Below are positions 60,158 through 64,000 of a stretch of 64,000 nucleotides of DNA, in pieces (the stretch's first letter is position 1; every line of letters begins with the position of its first letter). The notes beneath the pieces were generated by a model. That model was given only the letters and a program-made list of their open reading frames with translations. It was not told the origin of the DNA and made no database searches. This DNA comes from a virus. Location of the stretch: the IMG/VR virus record IMGVR_UViG_3300008117_008509, positions 1 to 64,000 of that record. One strand, written 5' to 3'. A program made the translations under genes and the position numbers.

Positions 60158-61881
60158 AACTCAAATTCTCCTCCTTCAGCGGGCGCTTCTCCTCCTCCTT
60201 CAGCAGGTGCCTCTGGAGCATCTTGAGCTCCTGCTTGAGCTTCACCACCACCCTCAACAGGAGCTTCTCCACCTTCAGCCGGCATTTCTCCTTCAACTGG
60301 AGCACCACCTTCAGCACCAGGAGCAGCACCAGCCGCACCAGCAGCCGCTTTATTAGCGGCATCTTTAGCCCAATATCTTTGGTTTTCAGTTTTTTCTTCA
60401 GGTGTTAATTTAAAGACATTATCCATAATCCACTCAATGTGAAAATATGGTTGTTCTCCATTCATAATTCCGGTTAATGTAGTAACAGCCTCAGCTCTTT
60501 TAGCTAAATTATTTATTTTTTTCCATTCTTCAAAAATCTGATTAGTATAGAAAATGATATCAACGCTATTAACAAAAACTTCATCATCCTTTAACTCAGG
60601 AAACTCGATTAGCATTTGTAATTTAAGAGGCTTAACAATAATCTCTTTAAAATTTGCTCTCAATCTACTAATAAAATTATGAAACTTAATTTCATCTCTT
60701 GTCATCTCAGCGGCATCTGTTATTAAGTTACCACCACCCGAGTCACCCTCAAAACGAGTAAGTGGAATTTTTGAAGCTCTTTTAAGTCCTTGGTGAAACC
60801 ACTTTAACATTGTTTCATCATTTAAGTCATGTCCCTCTTGTTTAACGATTTCAAATCCCGGTGTTCCGGCATCTCCTTCTGGAAACCAGATTTGTTTGTT
60901 ATAGTGTAAGTGCTTAGACCCATTTATTGATAAAGTTCCTAAGGTATCATCCCATTCAACTTCCTCCGAATAGTCATGAATTAATTGACCTATCTGTTCT
61001 TCTGCTCTTTGACGAGATAAACCTTTAATTGGAATTGTAAATTTTTGCCAAATCATTGCATTTGTTACGTTCCACATAATTCTTGTTTGTTCAAGAATTT
61101 TTAATTGGTTATAAGGCTTGATTAATCCTTCCACATAAGAAGTTTCCGAATAATCATTTTGAGTGGAATATGATATATAAATAATCTGAGAATCTAAGAA
61201 AATTCTCCTAAGTTGAGGATCTTCTGGAAACTGAATCCAAAGGTGGCCAACATTTGGCTCATAAGCCGGAACTAATGTCTCGGGTCTCAATCTGTTGAAT
61301 CCGATAACATTTTTCTTTTTATCATCATAAATTATTTCAATTGCAATATATCCATCAATTAAGAAATCTCTCAACATATTCCAAGCGGTGATATTATCCG
61401 AGAATCCAAATTTTGTGTATAATCTCTCAAAAAATTCTTGATACTTATCTGTTATTTCTTGTGAATAATCAGTAGGCAGCGGTCTTGGTGAACAAAAGTC
61501 TTTATCCTCGTTATAAACTACTGTCTCATCTGATATAGCAGAAACAAAATCTCTAATTTCATCTTTAATTGAATACTCTCTTAAAATTCTTCTTTTATCA
61601 GCATATGACTTATCTAAATAAGGAATTGATTTTCTATTTAAAACTGAAGCAACAGCTCTTTGTGAAAAGAAATCATACATAGAATTACCCTTTGCTGAGT
61701 AAGGATCTTCATTGATTCCAATACCGACTTGATTTTTTATAATCATGTCATCATAGTTCATACCATAATTAGAAAGTGTTCTTAAGATTCTACTAAATAA
61801 TCCTTTATTTTCTATTGCTGAGTTATTTCCTATGAAATTCTGACCAAATCCTGATGTATTAAAATTGTTATAAGTAGCCAT
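60154..61881 (-). CDS. Portal protein (T4 gp20-like)
   Basis: A 575-residue protein (T4 gp20 has 524). Landmarks: ADKRRILREYSIKDEIRDFV, MLRDFLIDGYIAIEIIYDDK, RLRPETLVPAYEP, and ASKIPLTRFEGDSGGGN...EMTRDEIKFHNFISRLR, the gp20 stem and crown region. The dodecameric portal starts prohead assembly and channels DNA. The last 60 residues are a Gly/Ala/Pro/Glu repeat (APVEGGGEAQAG, PAEGGGEAPAEGG), unusual for gp20 and probably flexible. It carries its own TTAATATATAT element. Confidence 0.9.
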   Translation of the reverse strand: MATYNNFNTSGFGQNFIGNNSAIENKGLFSRILRTLSNYGMNYDDMIIKNQVGIGINEDPYSAKGNSMYDFFSQRAVASVLNRKSIPYLDKSYADKRRILREYSIKDEIRDFVSAISDETVVYNEDKDFCSPRPLPTDYSQEITDKYQEFFERLYTKFGFSDNITAWNMLRDFLIDGYIAIEIIYDDKKKNVIGFNRLRPETLVPAYEPNVGHLWIQFPEDPQLRRIFLDSQIIYISYSTQNDYSETSYVEGLIKPYNQLKILEQTRIMWNVTNAMIWQKFTIPIKGLSRQRAEEQIGQLIHDYSEEVEWDDTLGTLSINGSKHLHYNKQIWFPEGDAGTPGFEIVKQEGHDLNDETMLKWFHQGLKRASKIPLTRFEGDSGGGNLITDAAEMTRDEIKFHNFISRLRANFKEIIVKPLKLQMLIEFPELKDDEVFVNSVDIIFYTNQIFEEWKKINNLAKRAEAVTTLTGIMNGEQPYFHIEWIMDNVFKLTPEEKTENQRYWAKDAANKAAAGAAGAAPGAEGGAPVEGEMPAEGGEAPVEGGGEAQAGAQDAPEAPAEGGGEAPAEGGEFEF

Positions 61882-61903
61882 TTAAAAATGCTAAAATTTT
61901 GTG

Positions 61904-61914
61904 ATATATATTAA
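61904..61914 (-). promoter_or_regulatory. Late-promoter-like element TTAATATATAT
   Basis: TTAATATATAT on the minus strand, 22 bases before the portal ATG at 61881. Confidence 0.5.
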
Positions 61915-61936
61915 ATTTTTGATATTCCTCCAGAAA

Positions 61937-62584
61937 TTACTTTTTAATAGTTATTGTAATCTCTGCCTGTTTATCACCGTATCGGTCCTCTGTTATATTT
62001 TTCTCAACATCGAAATCAGAGAAATCTATTCCCCTAAAAAGACCATTCCACTTTCTATCAGTATAACTACCAGGTCCAAAACCATTACAATTTACAGTAA
62101 TTTTAAATTCTTCTTTATTTAATCTTTTCACAATACCATTTACAAAATCACTTTTTGCAGCACTTGTCCTTTTGGACATTTCATTGTACAATTTTTGAAC
62201 TTTGAATAAATCGCCTTCTACTTTTGCATTTTGAATAAAACAAACGACAATACCCCATTTCCAACTAGTATTAATTGACACCTGGACACTTTCTAAACGA
62301 TTTTTAAAAGATATAAGTTCATCTAAAAACTCCCAAAACTTATCATCAATTATCATTTCGGTGTAACCACCCATAGGTCCAGTTTTAAATGAATTTCTGA
62401 ATATGATATTCATTGAAGTATATCCCTCATATTCACCTTCTGTGATTGTTCTTGGTGGCTGAAAAGAATATTCAATATCCAAATCCTTTATAGGAAGTAA
62501 CATCTCATCTAACTCTTCTTTAGAAAGATCTGTTATATCCTGAGATTCATTTAAATGTTGTAAAAACTTATGTAAATATTTCAT
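61937..62584 (-). CDS. Hypothetical protein with capsid-targeting-like N-terminus
   Basis: A 215-residue protein starting MKYLHKFLQHLNESQ (LNE cleavage-type site). The body is mixed alpha/beta (FKTGPMGGYTEMIIDDKFWEF, WKWGIVVCFIQNAKVEGD) and not recognised. Its ATG overlaps the stop of the preceding gene by 1 base (TAATG). It lies between the portal and a nucleotidyltransferase-like gene. Confidence 0.6.
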   Translation of the reverse strand: MKYLHKFLQHLNESQDITDLSKEELDEMLLPIKDLDIEYSFQPPRTITEGEYEGYTSMNIIFRNSFKTGPMGGYTEMIIDDKFWEFLDELISFKNRLESVQVSINTSWKWGIVVCFIQNAKVEGDLFKVQKLYNEMSKRTSAAKSDFVNGIVKRLNKEEFKITVNCNGFGPGSYTDRKWNGLFRGIDFSDFDVEKNITEDRYGDKQAEITITIKK

Positions 62585-63279
62585 TATTTATTTTTAAGTT
62601 TTTTATCTAATATTTTAGCGACATGGTCACCAATAAAGAAGTGCAGGTTTTTAAGAGTGTCTGTTTCAAACGTCTCTATCTCATCCATAAAACGAAATTG
62701 GTATTTATATATGTCTATTTCATCCTCACTTGTTTTATCAACCTTAGAAATTGACAACTCCATATTATAGTTATTATTTATGTTGATTTTAAAGTCAAAT
62801 GTGGTTTCATCACAAGGAGTTGTTTTAAACTTTGGTTGATACTCAACATCAAAGACCGAATAGTCAGTGATTTTTGCTCTACGCATGTAGTAATTTAAAA
62901 ACATAGCGGGTGCTTCAATAAAGTCTGAAAGAATTTGTAAATCTTGACCAAAATCATTTGAGTCTATGATATCTTCAATTTTCTTCTTAACATCTAATAC
63001 ATTTTCAAACTCAATTTTGTGATAAACACAATTTATATCATATAAGTAAATAAAAGAATTCTCAATTAGATTTTTTTTATTTAAATCAACTTTGAATATG
63101 TACTTTGTATGTATAATAGAAACATCTTCAGTTTCTAAACCCTGAATAGATATCACCATCTTATAAAACTTTTCATCTGGTGACATCTCATAAACTATCT
63201 CTACGGAAGAAGCAATTCCCTCTTCTTCCTCGAATATCTCTTTAAATAGTTCTTGTATTTCTGAAATTTTAATATCCAT
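62584..63279 (-). CDS. Hypothetical protein
   Basis: A 231-residue acidic protein, beta-rich in the first half (VSIIHTKYIFKVDLNKKNLI) and unrecognised. It begins 1 base after the nucleotidyltransferase-like gene, with which it forms a three-gene leftward run ending at 61937. No signal peptide or membrane segment. Confidence 0.6.
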   Translation of the reverse strand: MDIKISEIQELFKEIFEEEEGIASSVEIVYEMSPDEKFYKMVISIQGLETEDVSIIHTKYIFKVDLNKKNLIENSFIYLYDINCVYHKIEFENVLDVKKKIEDIIDSNDFGQDLQILSDFIEAPAMFLNYYMRRAKITDYSVFDVEYQPKFKTTPCDETTFDFKININNNYNMELSISKVDKTSEDEIDIYKYQFRFMDEIETFETDTLKNLHFFIGDHVAKILDKKLKNK

Positions 63280-63280
63280 A

Positions 63281-64000
63281 TTATTTAAATTGTTTGTCGT
63301 ATAATTTTCTTTTCATTTCCATGATTTTTCCGATATATCCATTTCTTCTTAGTAACTTAAATACTAAGTTACCCAATGAAAATTCACCACTTTCGGAATC
63401 TAATCCACTTTGTCGATAACTTTTTATCTTTTTCCAAACCTTTTTTATCTTTGGTTCTAGTTCATCAAAGTCCTTTTCTTTAGAATCGGATTCAATATCA
63501 TCTATAGACATTATAATAGTCTTAGATTTTTCTTTAATCATTCTCTCATTTGGTTTAAAATCAACTTTTTCTGGTTTTTTAACCCATTTATCATTCATCA
63601 ATGAGTAGACTCCTCCCATTTTTCCGGTTTTTAACTCATCACGCATAATTGCATCATCCTGAATACAAACCTCAACCTCATAACCCTTTATTTTAATATC
63701 ATGTTGTTGGTTCCAAATTTTCTTAGCATAATCACATAGTTTTTCAACTAAATCATAGTCTTCATCAACATTTTTATAATCTATAGTTATATGTAAATCA
63801 TAGTCTGAATATTTTTCAGACCAATTATAATTACACAGAGATCCACATAAAACTATATCAACAACATCCGTTTTTATTTCAGTTCCTTCAAAGAAATCCT
63901 GAGCAATTTGTAATAACTGTTTTTTAATATCACCGTCCAATTCAAAATTATCCCACAACTTTGAAGGTAATTCATTTTGAATCCTAAATGACTTAATTGG
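63281..64000 (-). CDS. Nucleotidyltransferase (MNT/Pol-beta-type) domain protein, 5' end outside window
   Basis: The frame stays open to the window edge (upstream residues read PIKSFRIQNELPSKLWDN), so the TTG at 63958 is internal. VDIVLCGSLCNYNWSEKYSDYDLHI contains the GS(x)n-SDxDL metal-binding motif of minimal nucleotidyltransferases, with a third carboxylate in YEVEVCIQD. The helical C-terminus (about 140-225) is charged. Related proteins occur in many T4-like phages with unknown substrate. Toxin-antitoxin MNT proteins share the fold, but no HEPN partner is visible. Confidence 0.7.
   Translation of the reverse strand, partial: PIKSFRIQNELPSKLWDNFELDGDIKKQLLQIAQDFFEGTEIKTDVVDIVLCGSLCNYNWSEKYSDYDLHITIDYKNVDEDYDLVEKLCDYAKKIWNQQHDIKIKGYEVEVCIQDDAIMRDELKTGKMGGVYSLMNDKWVKKPEKVDFKPNERMIKEKSKTIIMSIDDIESDSKEKDFDELEPKIKKVWKKIKSYRQSGLDSESGEFSLGNLVFKLLRRNGYIGKIMEMKRKLYDKQFK

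Noticed and set aside
1-64000. Integrase, attachment sites, insertion sequences or a prophage boundary
   Set aside because: No recombinase, transposase or flanking direct repeats were seen; gene content is that of a lytic T4-like phage throughout.

Overview
This window looks like part of the chromosome of a large T4-like contractile-tailed phage (myovirus) that infects a member of the Bacteroidetes, most likely a flavobacterium. The phage assignment rests on recognisable T4-type morphogenesis genes spread across the window: tail tube, tail sheath, terminase large subunit, gp25-like baseplate wedge, gp4-like head completion, major capsid, prohead protease and portal. Replication and late-transcription genes are also present: gp44-like clamp loader, gp47/SbcD nuclease and a gp55-like late sigma factor. 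The host assignment rests on the very AT-rich sequence, the absence of obvious Shine-Dalgarno sites, a Bacteroidetes-type promoter (TTG-N19-TATATTTG at 31151-31180) and a signal peptide ending in FSQ, which is common in flavobacteria.

Layout. 1-2160: PIG-L deacetylase (cut by the window edge), glycosyltransferase and a short capsid-protein paralogue, on the + strand. 2153-6272: minus-strand block with a family-A-polymerase-like protein, a second capsid-like fragment and a nucleotidyltransferase-fold protein. 6335-12332: + strand, very long hydrophobic repeat protein (tape-measure candidate) and small proteins. 12377-18121: 1914-residue baseplate or adhesin protein. 18191-22259: small virion-type genes, gp47-like nuclease and tail tube. 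22322-31077: tail chaperone-like pair, tail sheath and large internal-protein candidates. 31210-36499: accessory genes and terminase. 36496-44253: ClpS, HAD phosphatase, spanin-like pair, internal-protein candidates including a cysteine hydrolase and a SET-domain protein, gp25, clamp loader and neck-type protein. 44399-50294: gp55-like sigma, glutamine synthetase, gp4, D12 adenine methylase, NADAR protein and a tmRNA gene. 50356-56823: Asp-rich protein, zinc peptidase, NFACT-R protein, major capsid and protease-scaffold fusion. 57006-60157: RNase R operon. 60154-64000: portal and a nucleotidyltransferase cut by the edge.

Three connected stories stand out. (1) A translation quality-control set: tmRNA with a G3-U70 alanine identity pair and a long unusual tag, RNase R, a stand-alone NFACT-R (RqcH-type) domain and the N-degron adaptor ClpS. 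(2) About eleven otherwise unrelated proteins share a short N-terminus of the type MKYLKYFES. This resembles the capsid-targeting sequence of T4 internal proteins and suggests an injected cargo set that includes a SET methyltransferase-like protein, a zinc peptidase, an isochorismatase-like hydrolase and the NFACT-R domain. The prohead protease that would process them is fused to a scaffold of 14-residue repeats, each carrying an [I/L/V]-A-E site. (3) An 11-base element, TTAATATATA(G/A/C/T), recurs just upstream of at least eleven transcription units and is the best candidate for the late promoter read by the gp55-like sigma factor.

Genes lie in short runs that switch strand often, with ATGA or TAATG couplings inside runs and rho-independent hairpins between convergent genes. 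No integrase, transposase, CRISPR array or tRNA gene was seen. All functional calls are by reading motifs; no database search was run.
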